Shown here piece after piece: positions 15,119 to 22,301 of a stretch of DNA of 33,007 nt. The stretch comes from Paratractidigestivibacter sp963611755. GTDB lineage: Bacteria > Actinomycetota > Coriobacteriia > Coriobacteriales > Atopobiaceae. Position numbers and translations under genes: made by a program. Within the stretch, counting starts at the first letter, position 1. Every line of letters starts with the position of its first letter. Under the pieces are notes generated by a model. It ran no database searches and was not told where the DNA came from. It worked only from the letters and a program-made list of their open reading frames with translations. The DNA is taken from positions 1-33,007 of the forward strand of contig CAVDTK010000006.1 in assembly GCA_963611755.1 (NCBI GenBank), read 5' to 3'.

Positions 15119-15208
15119 GGCGGCCCCTCCCGCTTAGTGTCTTTGCTCAGCGCTCGCTTACGCTCGCTCGCCGTGCGATTCGCAAGACACGAAACGGGAG
15201 GGGCCGCC
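15119..15208. terminator. Long nested hairpin between convergent genes, probable bidirectional terminator
   Basis: GGCGGCCCCTCCCG (15119-15132) and its exact complement CGGGAGGGGCCGCC (15195-15208) form a 14-bp outer stem. A second stem GTGTCTT/AAGACAC (15137-15143 and 15184-15190) is nested inside, enclosing CGCTCGC repeats. On the plus strand TTTA follows, a weak U-run. It lies between the M32 stop and the higA stop, so a terminator role is likely, but the size and nested form are also those of a dispersed palindromic repeat. Confidence 0.55.
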
Positions 15209-15247
15209 TTTATGCGCCGAGAAGCCCTTCTACCTGCCGGCCTATCG

Positions 15248-15550
15248 TTAAGCAACCGAGGCTTCGACCAGCTTCTCGACCTGCGGCAATTTGGACGTAT
15301 CAAGCGTCTTCAAGCGATAGGTCTCCTCGAGGCGCAGCCAGAACTGCGGCGTGGTCCCAAGGGCCTCGGACAAGAGCCAGGCCATCTCGGGCGTGATCGC
15401 CCTGCGGCCGTGGATGATGTCCGAGATCGCCGACTGCGGCTTGCCCATCGCCTTGGCAAGACGGTACTGCGAGATGCCCAGCGGCTCCAGGAATTCCTCG
15501 AGCAGGATCTCGCCTGGGGTAGAAACCAGGCCGTTATCGGTGGTAGTCAC
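15248..15550 (-). CDS. higA: HigA-type antitoxin with helix-turn-helix
   Basis: Encodes 100 residues. The Cro/C1-type helix-turn-helix occupies about 12-75: PGEILLEEFLEPLGISQYRL, then AKAMGKPQSAISDIIHGRR and ITPEMAWLLSEALGTTP. This layout matches the antitoxins of HigBA-type toxin-antitoxin modules, which bind and neutralise the toxin and repress their own promoter. The gene overlaps the upstream toxin gene by 17 bases, so the two are translationally linked, and toxin-before-antitoxin order is typical of higBA. The ATG at 15550 lies within the toxin's last codons. The palindrome at 15872-15889 is a probable binding site for this protein. Confidence 0.92.
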   Translation of the reverse strand: MTTTDNGLVSTPGEILLEEFLEPLGISQYRLAKAMGKPQSAISDIIHGRRAITPEMAWLLSEALGTTPQFWLRLEETYRLKTLDTSKLPQVEKLVEASVA

Positions 15551-15821
15551 AGAACTCGACCTCCTTCACGTATCCATCGGCCCAAGCAAAGCACAAGCGG
15601 TACTGATCATTGACCCGTATGCTGCACTGGCCCATCCTGTCTCCCTTGAGCGTCTCGTAGCGATTGCTCGGCGGAATGATCAAATCCCGCGGATCCCGCG
15701 CAGCATCAAGCATCTGCAGCTTTCTGAACAGGGCTTTTCTCAGCTCGGGAGGAACGCGACGCGGGGTAATCGCGCCATTGGACTCCCAAAAGACCTGCAG
15801 CCAGTCTTGCTTGAATCGCAC
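15534..15821 (-). CDS. higB: HigB/RelE-type toxin (putative mRNA interferase)
   Basis: Encodes 95 residues, starting at GTG (15821) with AGGTGA seven bases upstream; no ATG is available in frame near that site. The C-terminal half reads YETLKGDRMGQCSIRVNDQY followed by RLCFAW and an end with VEFCDYHR, the characteristic pattern of the RelE/HigB (plasmid maintenance killer) fold. The N-terminal half has two charged helices (ELRKALFRKLQMLDAA). Toxins of this family cut mRNA on the ribosome under stress. The gene is immediately followed by, and overlaps, the antitoxin gene. Both genes look intact, so the module may be active. Such pairs often travel between strains; the A/T-rich flank on its promoter side fits a foreign origin. 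Confidence 0.92.
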   Translation of the reverse strand: MRFKQDWLQVFWESNGAITPRRVPPELRKALFRKLQMLDAARDPRDLIIPPSNRYETLKGDRMGQCSIRVNDQYRLCFAWADGYVKEVEFCDYHR

Positions 15822-15871
15822 GGGGTCATCACCTCGGTCCGCTAGTAGTACTGTATCACATAACTACTTCT

Positions 15872-15889
15872 TTAATGCAGATGCATTAA
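15872..15889. promoter_or_regulatory. Palindromic operator of higBA
   Basis: TTAATGCA-GA-TGCATTAA, a perfect inverted repeat with 8-bp arms, lies about 50 bases upstream of the toxin start codon in an A/T-rich patch. The size and symmetry suit a dimeric helix-turn-helix antitoxin. A possible -10 (GATACA with an upstream TG) lies between it and the start codon. Confidence 0.7.
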
Positions 15890-15908
15890 GCTCCGCTAGA
15901 AAAGACTG

Positions 15909-16163
15909 CTACCTGCCAGCTTTGTTCTGGGGGCGCAGGAAGCGGTCGCAGACGTTTGAGGTGCGCAGGTACTCTTTGCCCGTGGGGTCGACCACCGGCA
16001 CGAGCTTGGACACGTCATCCACAAAATGATTGTCCGGGCTCACGTAAACATGCGGGTCGCACAGGGTGTAGCCGCGGCTGCACGCGCCCTGCCACCTTCC
16101 CGTATCCGCATTTTGGGTAAACGACGCGAAGACGCAATCACAGCAATGGTTGCCAACTGCCAT
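15909..16163 (-). CDS. Small Cys-rich protein of unknown function
   Basis: Encodes 84 residues from the ATG at 16163, with AGGGGAG upstream; a longer in-frame extension to 16388 lacks such a site and overlaps the divergent lipase gene. Six cysteines lie at 7, 8, 10, 28, 35 and 72 (GNHCCDCVF, ACSRGYTLC, SNVCDRF). The spacing suggests a small zinc- or iron-sulfur-binding fold, but no family was recognised. The middle contains a short acidic/hydrophobic segment (NHFVDDVSKLVPVVD). There is no signal peptide. It is divergent from the lipase-glpK pair and convergent with nothing; it lies 19 bases from the higBA operator, outside that module. Confidence 0.75.
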   Translation of the reverse strand: MAVGNHCCDCVFASFTQNADTGRWQGACSRGYTLCDPHVYVSPDNHFVDDVSKLVPVVDPTGKEYLRTSNVCDRFLRPQNKAGR

Positions 16164-16301
16164 ATAAACTCCCCTCTCACAGACGTTCTTACCGTATACC
16201 CCGCCCGAGCCACCGGCCGCCGTCAATTTTGTGCGCGGTCGCATGCGCCCGGCGACTTTGGGGGAAGCATGACAAGAACGCAGCCGGAAAAGAGGAGAAA
16301 G

Positions 16302-17291
16302 ATGGCAGACCACATGAGCGCCAACAAAGACCAGGTAGTCACCGAGGAAGTCACGTTTGCCTCGGCGGACGGCACCTCGACGATACACGCCACGATCTGG
16401 TGGCCCGCGTGCTCAGCGGGCGGCGAGAAGGTCGATGGCCTGCGCGGCGTGGTCCAGCTGGTCCACGGCATGAGCGAGTACGTGGGCCGCTACGACGAGT
16501 TCGCGCGCTACCTGTGCTCGCACGGCTGGGCCGTCTGTGGAGACGACCACATCGGCCACGGGCGCTCGGCGGCCCCCGGCAAAGAGGGCTGCCTTCCGGC
16601 CAAGGGCGGAGACGACGCCCTGGTAGAAGACGAGCACAGCCTGCGACGCCTCATGCAGGGCAAAGTCGGCGAGAAGATCCCCTACGTCTTCTTTGGCCAC
16701 TCGATGGGCAGCTTCATCACGCGCGTCTATCTCTCTTGCCACGCCGCCGGCCTGGCAGGCGCCGTGATCTGCGGCACCGGCACGATCCCCGTGGCCACCT
16801 CGAAGGCCGGGCACGCCGTGGCGAGCCTGGTCGCCGCCGTGCGCGGCCAGGATTACCGCTCGAGCTTCCTCGACGGCCTGGGCGCGGGCGCCTACAGCAA
16901 GGCCGTGCCCGGCCCCACCGGCCTGGAATGGCTCTCGCACAACAAGCAAAACGTCGCCGACTACATCGAGGACAAGGGCTGTGGCTTCATGTTCAGCGCC
17001 GGCGGCTACGCGACGCTCACGGCGCTCACGGCCCGGGCCTGCTCGCCTGCCTGCGCCGCCGCCGTGCCGCGCGACCTGCCGCTGCTCTACATCGGCGGCG
17101 ACGGCGACCCGGTGGGCGACATGGGCGAGGGCGTGCGAGCGGCGGCCCGTCTCGCCACCGACGCCGGGTCGGTCGATGTGACCTGCACCGTCTATCCCCA
17201 CATGCGGCACGAGATCTTGAACGAGGACGACCGCCTTAAGGTCTTCGAGGACGTCGAGTTCTGGCTGGAAAGGAAGGCGCTCCATGAGTGA
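16302..17291 (+). CDS. Alpha/beta hydrolase, lysophospholipase or monoacylglycerol lipase-like
   Basis: Encodes 329 residues from the ATG at 16302 (AGAGGAG upstream). An in-frame ATG at 16269 also has a purine-rich site (GGGGGAA) and would add 11 residues, so the start is not certain. The serine nucleophile is in FFGHSMGSF (Ser134), the oxyanion region is VVQLVHGMSEY (about 50-60), the acid is probably Asp269 in IGGDGDPVGD, and the His is His303 in YPHMRHEIL. The pattern DDHIGHGRS is typical of the monoglyceride-lipase/lysophospholipase group (Hydrolase_4). No signal peptide is seen, so it acts inside the cell. Its stop codon overlaps the glpK start by eight bases, which strongly suggests co-translation and a role in freeing glycerol from acylglycerols or related lipids. 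Confidence 0.92.
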   Translation: MADHMSANKDQVVTEEVTFASADGTSTIHATIWWPACSAGGEKVDGLRGVVQLVHGMSEYVGRYDEFARYLCSHGWAVCGDDHIGHGRSAAPGKEGCLPAKGGDDALVEDEHSLRRLMQGKVGEKIPYVFFGHSMGSFITRVYLSCHAAGLAGAVICGTGTIPVATSKAGHAVASLVAAVRGQDYRSSFLDGLGAGAYSKAVPGPTGLEWLSHNKQNVADYIEDKGCGFMFSAGGYATLTALTARACSPACAAAVPRDLPLLYIGGDGDPVGDMGEGVRAAARLATDAGSVDVTCTVYPHMRHEILNEDDRLKVFEDVEFWLERKALHE

Positions 17292-18780
17292 GAAGAAGTA
17301 CGTCATAGCCCTTGACCAGGGGACCACCAGCTCGCGCGCCGTATTGATCGACCGCGCGGGTCAGATGGTCGACGTGGTGCAGCGGCCATTCCAGCAGATC
17401 TTCCCGCAGCCCGGCTGGGTCGAGCACAACCCGCAGGAGATCCTCTTCTCGCAGCTGGGCTGTTTGACCGAGCTTATCGCCCGCCACGGCCTTTCCGCCA
17501 ACGATATCGACTCCATCGGCATCGACAACCAGCGCGAGACGACCATCGTCTGGGACCCCACGACCGGCGCGCCCGTGATGAACGCCATCGTCTGGCAGTG
17601 CCGCAGAAGCGCGCAGCTGGTAGACGAGCTGTGCGGCGGGCCCGATGTCAGCGCCATGATCCGCGCAAAGACGGGGCTTCTCCCCGACGCGTACTTCTCG
17701 GCAAGCAAGATCTGCTGGATCCTGCGCAACGTCCCCGGGGCCCGCGAGCGCGCCGAGGCCGGAGAGCTGCTCTTTGGCACCGTGGACACCTGGCTTATCT
17801 GGGTCTTGACCGGCGGCCTGGTGCACGCCACCGACCAGACCAACGCCAGCCGCACGATGCTGTTCGACATCCACCGCGGCTGCTGGGACCCCGAGCTGCT
17901 GGCCCTGTTTGGCATCCCGGCCTCGATGATGCCCGAGGTGCGCCCCAGCTCCGGCTTCTTTGGCGAGACGAGCTATCCGGGGATCCCGGCCGGCATCCCC
18001 ATCACGGGCGTGGCCGGCGACCAGCAGGCGGCGCTTTTCGGCCAGTGCTGCTTTGAGGCGGGCCAGGCTAAGAACACCTACGGGACCGGCTGCTTCATGC
18101 TGCTGCACACCGGGGGCGAGGCCCGCGAGAGCACGCACAACCTGGTGACGACCGTGGCCGCGGCCGCGCCATCGGACGCCGGCATCCAGTACGCCCTTGA
18201 GGGCTCGGTCTTTGTGGCGGGCGCCTTGATCCAGTGGCTGCGCGATGAGCTGGGCATCATTGGGTCGGCCGCCGAGACCGAGGCCCTGGCCACGAGCATC
18301 GCGGACACCGGCGGGGTCTACATCGTGCCGGCCTTCACCGGCCTGGGCGCGCCCTGGTGGAACAGCGAGGCCCGCGGCGCCATCTACGGCCTCACCCGCG
18401 GGACGGGACGGGCCGAGATCGCGCGCGCCGCGCTGGAGGCCCTGGCCTACCAGATCCGCGACCTGGCCGACGCCATGGCGGCCGACGCCGGCGCCCCCTT
18501 GGGCGTGCTCAACGTCGACGGCGGGGCAAGCGCCAACAACTTCCTCATGCAGTTCCAGGCAGACCTTCTGGGCTGCGAGCTGCACCGGCCGGCGAACCTC
18601 GAGACCACCTCGCTGGGCGCGGCCTACCTGGCGGGCCTCGGCACCGGCTTCTGGTCCGGCACCGACGAGCTGCGTGGCCTTCGCGCGACCGACGACGTCT
18701 TCACGCGCTCGATGGACGTCGCGGCGGCCGAGAAGCTCCTCGAGGGCTGGCACGAGGCGGTGAGAAGGACCATCGGGTAG
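17284..18780 (+). CDS. glpK: Glycerol kinase
   Basis: Encodes 498 residues, a normal length. It phosphorylates glycerol to sn-glycerol-3-phosphate with ATP. FGGY-family features are clear: VIALDQGTTSSRAV at the N terminus (ATP site), GWVEHNPQEIL, the active-site stretch GIDNQRETTIVWD, HATDQTNASRTMLFDI near residue 180, GVAGDQQAALFGQ, the family signature near NTYGTGCFML, and the second signature in the C-terminal half (LNVDGGASANNFLMQFQADLL). The start ATG overlaps the end of the lipase gene. No glycerol facilitator or glycerol-3-phosphate dehydrogenase gene follows: the next gene, metH, is convergent. Glycerol may therefore come mainly from the linked hydrolase or from uptake genes elsewhere. 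Confidence 0.97.
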   Translation: MSEKKYVIALDQGTTSSRAVLIDRAGQMVDVVQRPFQQIFPQPGWVEHNPQEILFSQLGCLTELIARHGLSANDIDSIGIDNQRETTIVWDPTTGAPVMNAIVWQCRRSAQLVDELCGGPDVSAMIRAKTGLLPDAYFSASKICWILRNVPGARERAEAGELLFGTVDTWLIWVLTGGLVHATDQTNASRTMLFDIHRGCWDPELLALFGIPASMMPEVRPSSGFFGETSYPGIPAGIPITGVAGDQQAALFGQCCFEAGQAKNTYGTGCFMLLHTGGEARESTHNLVTTVAAAAPSDAGIQYALEGSVFVAGALIQWLRDELGIIGSAAETEALATSIADTGGVYIVPAFTGLGAPWWNSEARGAIYGLTRGTGRAEIARAALEALAYQIRDLADAMAADAGAPLGVLNVDGGASANNFLMQFQADLLGCELHRPANLETTSLGAAYLAGLGTGFWSGTDELRGLRATDDVFTRSMDVAAAEKLLEGWHEAVRRTIG

Positions 18781-18818
18781 CCTGAGCTGGGGTTTATTGC
18801 CCCGGCCCGCATCGCCGC

Positions 18819-21347
18819 CTAGCCCAGGACCTCGCCGGCGATGCGGGCCGTCTCGGTCGCGTCCTTGGCGTAGTAGTCGGCGCCCACCATCTGGGCGTAC
18901 TCGGGGTTGAGCACGGCGCCGCCCACCACGGTCTTGCACCAGGGGGCCTGCTCGTGGAGAAGCTCGATCGTCTCGGCCATGGCGGGAACCGTCGCCGTCA
19001 TGAGGGCCGAGAGGCCCACGAGCTCCACGTGGTCTTTGACCACGGCGTCGACCACGGTCTGGGGCGGGACATCGCGGCCCAGGTCGACCACGTCGTAGCC
19101 GTAGTTCTCGAGCAGCATCCGCACGATGTTCTTGCCGATGTCGTGGATGTCGCCGTGAACGGTGCAGACCACGACCTTGCCCTTGGCGGGCATGGCCTCG
19201 GCGCCGTCTCCCGCGGCGTTGGCGGCCTTGAGGGTCTCGAAGCCGGCCTTGGCGGCCTCGGCCGAGGCCATGAGCTGCGGCAGGAAGAACGTGCCCTTCT
19301 CAAAGCGGATACCCACCTCGTCAAGGGCCGGGATGAGGACCTCGCTGATGGCGTACATGACGTCGTGCTCGGCCAGGATGCGAGAGACGACCTCGGGCAT
19401 GGGGCCTTTGCGGCCCGCGAGCACGAGGGCGCGGGCCTCTTCCTCGGGGGTCTGGGGCGCCGCGGAGCCGCCGCCCGCCGCGCCCTTCTCGCCGCCGACC
19501 GCACCCGCGCCGCCGCCGGCAGCACCGCCTGCGCCAGGCAGCTTGTCCGAGCGGTCCGCGTAGTTTGCCACGTAGTACTGGGCGCTCTCGTCTTCGCCGG
19601 AAAGCACGCGCCAGGAGTCCACCACGTCCATCATTCTTTGAACCAGCGGGTTCATGATGGCCAGGTCAAGGCCAGCGGCAAAGGCGCCCGCGAGGAAGGT
19701 GCCGTTCACGAGCGGGCGGAACGGCAGGCCAAAGCTGATGTTGGAGAGGCCCAGGACCGTGCGGACGCCGGGCAGCTCGCGCTTGACGGCGGCGATGGCG
19801 CCCAGGATGGCGCGAGGCGCGGTCTGGTCGGTCGAGGCGGCCATGCACAGGCAGTCGATGACCACGTCCTGGCGCGGGATGCCGATGGCGTCGGTTGCCG
19901 CAACGATCTTCTTAGCAACGGCCAGGCGACCTTCCGCCGTGGGCGGGATGCCCGCCTCGTCAAGCGTCAGGCCCACGATGGCGCAGCCGTAGTGCTTAGC
20001 GATGGGCAGGACGGCGGCCAGGGTCTCGTCCTTGCCGTTGGTCGAGTTGATGAGGGCCTTGCCGGGGTACGCGCGCACCGCGGCCTCGATGACGTCGGGG
20101 TCTGCGGCGTCGATCTGCAGCGGCAGGGTGCTCACGCCCTGCAGCTCGCTTACCAGCTGGACCATGACCTCGCGCTCGTCGATCTCGGGCAGGCCGGCGT
20201 TGACGTCCAGGATCTGCGCACCCGCCTCGGTCTGCGCGATGGCCTCGCCCATCACGTAGTCGTGGTTGCCGGTGCGCAGGGCCTCCTTCATCTTCTTCTT
20301 GCCCGTGGGGTTGATACGCTCGCCGATGACGCCCACCTGGCCGGGGGCCAAAGACATCAGGCGCTGCGGGCCGGTGACGCAGAACCAGTCGCGGACCTTG
20401 CGGGCGACGGGCGCCCGGCCGGCGAGAAGCTCGCGCTCGCCGCGGGTGTACTCGGGAGACGTGCCGCAGCAGCCGCCGATGATCGTGACGCCGGCGTCGA
20501 CCATCTGGGCGACGGCCTCGCAGTACTCGGGCGGGTGCACGTCGAACAGGGTGACGCCGTTCTCCACGCGCGGGAGGCCCGCGTTTGCCTGCACCATGAC
20601 AGGGCACTTGGCCCACGGGAGCATGCGCTCGACGAGGGGGAGCAGGTCCTTGGGCCCAAGCGAGCAGTTGATGCCCACGGCGTCCGCGCCCATGGAAGAG
20701 AGCGTGGCCGCGCCCACCTCGGGCGTGGTGCCCAGGAAGGTGCGGCCGTCCTCGGCAAACGTCATGGTCACGAAGGCGGGCAGGTCGGAGTTCTCCACGA
20801 CGGCGAGAAGGGCGGCTTTGGTCTCCGCCAGGTCTGCCATGGTCTCGATGATGAAGAGGTCGGCGCCGGCCGCGGTGGCCGCACGGGCCTGCTCGGCAAA
20901 GAGGTCATAGGCATCGTCGAAGGGAAGCGTGCCCATGGGCTCGAGGAGCTGGCCGGTGGGGCCGATGTCCGCCGCGACGTAGCGGGCGCCGGACTTCTTG
21001 GCGCAGGCCACAGCCGCGTCGAAGATCTCGGCCACGGTAGCGGCCTCGCCTAGCTTGTCCTGGTTGGCGCCGAAGGTGTTGGTGGTCACGACGTCGGCGC
21101 CGGCGGCCACGTAGGCCTCGTGGACCTCGCGGATCTCGTCCGGGTTGGTGAGGCACAAGAGCTCCGGCAGCTCGCCGGCGGCAAGGCCGCGCTCCTGGAG
21201 CTGCGTGCCCATAGCGCCGTCGAATACCAGGAACTCCTTGCCGTCGAGGACGTCTTGGAGCTTCTGGTCCTTGACGCGCAGGCGGCGCGGCTCAAGGCGG
21301 TTCTTTGGCCAGGGGCAGTTGAATTTCTTGGCGTCGTCGGAAGGCAT
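18819..21347 (-). CDS. metH: Cobalamin-dependent methionine synthase lacking the reactivation domain
   Basis: Encodes 842 residues from the ATG at 21347 (AGAGGTG upstream). Longer frames have no suitable start. Domains in order: homocysteine-binding barrel (about 30-320, with FDGAMGTQLQERG, the zinc ligand region GINCSLGPKD and the GGCCGTSPEY pair of Cys), methyltetrahydrofolate-binding barrel (about 340-600, GERINPTGKKKM, DVNAGLPEIDE), a Gly/Ala-rich linker (about 602-632), the helical cap (about 636-715) and the cobalamin-binding domain (about 720-842, with the lower ligand His735 in GDIHDIGKNIV). The AdoMet-binding reactivation domain found at the end of the roughly 1200-residue enzyme is absent; a separate protein at 21573-22295 supplies it. 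The enzyme transfers the methyl group of methyltetrahydrofolate to homocysteine. Confidence 0.97.
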   Translation of the reverse strand: MPSDDAKKFNCPWPKNRLEPRRLRVKDQKLQDVLDGKEFLVFDGAMGTQLQERGLAAGELPELLCLTNPDEIREVHEAYVAAGADVVTTNTFGANQDKLGEAATVAEIFDAAVACAKKSGARYVAADIGPTGQLLEPMGTLPFDDAYDLFAEQARAATAAGADLFIIETMADLAETKAALLAVVENSDLPAFVTMTFAEDGRTFLGTTPEVGAATLSSMGADAVGINCSLGPKDLLPLVERMLPWAKCPVMVQANAGLPRVENGVTLFDVHPPEYCEAVAQMVDAGVTIIGGCCGTSPEYTRGERELLAGRAPVARKVRDWFCVTGPQRLMSLAPGQVGVIGERINPTGKKKMKEALRTGNHDYVMGEAIAQTEAGAQILDVNAGLPEIDEREVMVQLVSELQGVSTLPLQIDAADPDVIEAAVRAYPGKALINSTNGKDETLAAVLPIAKHYGCAIVGLTLDEAGIPPTAEGRLAVAKKIVAATDAIGIPRQDVVIDCLCMAASTDQTAPRAILGAIAAVKRELPGVRTVLGLSNISFGLPFRPLVNGTFLAGAFAAGLDLAIMNPLVQRMMDVVDSWRVLSGEDESAQYYVANYADRSDKLPGAGGAAGGGAGAVGGEKGAAGGGSAAPQTPEEEARALVLAGRKGPMPEVVSRILAEHDVMYAISEVLIPALDEVGIRFEKGTFFLPQLMASAEAAKAGFETLKAANAAGDGAEAMPAKGKVVVCTVHGDIHDIGKNIVRMLLENYGYDVVDLGRDVPPQTVVDAVVKDHVELVGLSALMTATVPAMAETIELLHEQAPWCKTVVGGAVLNPEYAQMVGADYYAKDATETARIAGEVLG

Positions 21348-21455
21348 GGCATGCACCTCTTGGTATTTAGCGGCAAAGGACGCGCGGACGGGGCGAGAAA
21401 CGGGAACGACCCCAATAAACGCCTGGTCTTTGCCGTAGGCGATCGTTTGGCCTAC

Positions 21456-21464
21456 ATCATAGCA
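21456..21464 (-). promoter_or_regulatory. Candidate extended -10 promoter of metH
   Basis: Minus strand TGC-TATGAT lies about 110 bases before the metH ATG, in the 225-base gap after the reactivation gene. A stem GTAGGC/GCCTAC follows in the leader. I see no cobalamin B12-box or SAM-riboswitch core. It may give metH its own transcript. Confidence 0.4.
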
Positions 21465-21572
21465 GCGGGCCGCGCGGGCAGGCGGGCAAAGCGGCACAGT
21501 TAACGTCATGGACCAGCGCAAGATGGGCGCAACGTGCGGCGCGGCAAGACGGGCTTCTCGGCGGCACGCCCG

Positions 21573-22295
21573 CTACCGAGCCCAGCAGGGGGTGCCCGTG
21601 GCCCTGATGTGGCAGAAGTCGCGGCAGAGGCAGTCCTTGCAGCTCGCGTGGCCGGTGGTCTGCGGCTGCTCGTACATGCCGATGACCGCGGTCACGCTCT
21701 TGGTGGGCGTCATGAGGAAGGTCACCGGGTTCATAGTGATGCCCAGGCGACGGCGGGCGTCCACGGTGTCGAGAAGCACGGGCTGGGTCTCGAGCGGCAG
21801 GTCGCCGTAGCCGGGGCTAAAGCGAAAACCGGTGTGGAGGCCGCGCTCGGCCGCGGCCGCCACCAGGCCGGCCTCGCAGGCGTCGGCCGCCCGCTCGACG
21901 GCCGTGGTTGCCGCGGCGTCGAAGATCACCTGGTCGGCCGGGCTCACAGTCGCCAAGCGGCGCAGCTCGCGGTCGATGCCCAGGCCGGTCGTGACGGCCA
22001 TAACGCCCACCGCGACGGCGGAAGCCAGGTGCTCGCGCATGGACTCGCCCACAAGCTCGAGGGCGGCGCCGTCCAGGGTCACGGCAAAGGCACCGTCCCC
22101 GCGCTCCCCCGCCGAGGCCACGTCGAACACGCGCCAGGTGGCCGCCGGCCGCGCGATGCCCAGGCAGCGGTCGACCACCTCGTCGATGCGCGCGTCGAGA
22201 CCGGGGTCCATCTTCTGGCCCGCATAGCCCAGATAGCGCAAGACCTCGGCGCGGTCGACCGAGCCGAGGTCAAAATGTTCGAGGTTGGCAGACAC
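21573..22295 (-). CDS. Stand-alone methionine synthase reactivation (AdoMet-binding) protein
   Basis: Encodes 240 residues from GTG at 22295, six bases after the metF stop codon; the close spacing suggests translational coupling. Two motifs identify the MetH activation domain: RFSPGYGDLPLETQ (about 158-171), which holds AdoMet, and LMTPTKSVTAVIGMYE (about 194-209). In full-length MetH this domain re-methylates oxidised cob(II)alamin with AdoMet and an electron donor. Here it is a separate polypeptide. Its tail adds a cysteine cluster (Cys219, 222, 224, 228 and 237: SCKDCLCRDFCH), absent from the E. coli domain, which could carry a metal or iron-sulfur centre. metH lies 225 bases downstream. 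The gene order metF, this gene, metH fits one pathway. Confidence 0.93.
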   Translation of the reverse strand: MSANLEHFDLGSVDRAEVLRYLGYAGQKMDPGLDARIDEVVDRCLGIARPAATWRVFDVASAGERGDGAFAVTLDGAALELVGESMREHLASAVAVGVMAVTTGLGIDRELRRLATVSPADQVIFDAAATTAVERAADACEAGLVAAAAERGLHTGFRFSPGYGDLPLETQPVLLDTVDARRRLGITMNPVTFLMTPTKSVTAVIGMYEQPQTTGHASCKDCLCRDFCHIRATGTPCWAR

Positions 22296-22301
22296 CGGGC
22301 C

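Noticed and set aside
15248..15821. Toxin-antitoxin pair as part of a larger mobile element
   Set aside because: No integrase, transposase or direct repeats flank it in the window; only the A/T-rich promoter side hints at transfer.
18781..18818. Terminator between glpK and metH
   Set aside because: Only a short stem (CTGGGG/CCCCGG around TTTATTG) is visible in the 38-base gap, with no U-run. Too weak to list as a feature.
21348..21572. Cobalamin or SAM riboswitch in front of metH
   Set aside because: I looked for a B12-box and SAM cores and found none; only a small stem (GTAGGC/GCCTAC) is present. A covariance-model search would settle it.
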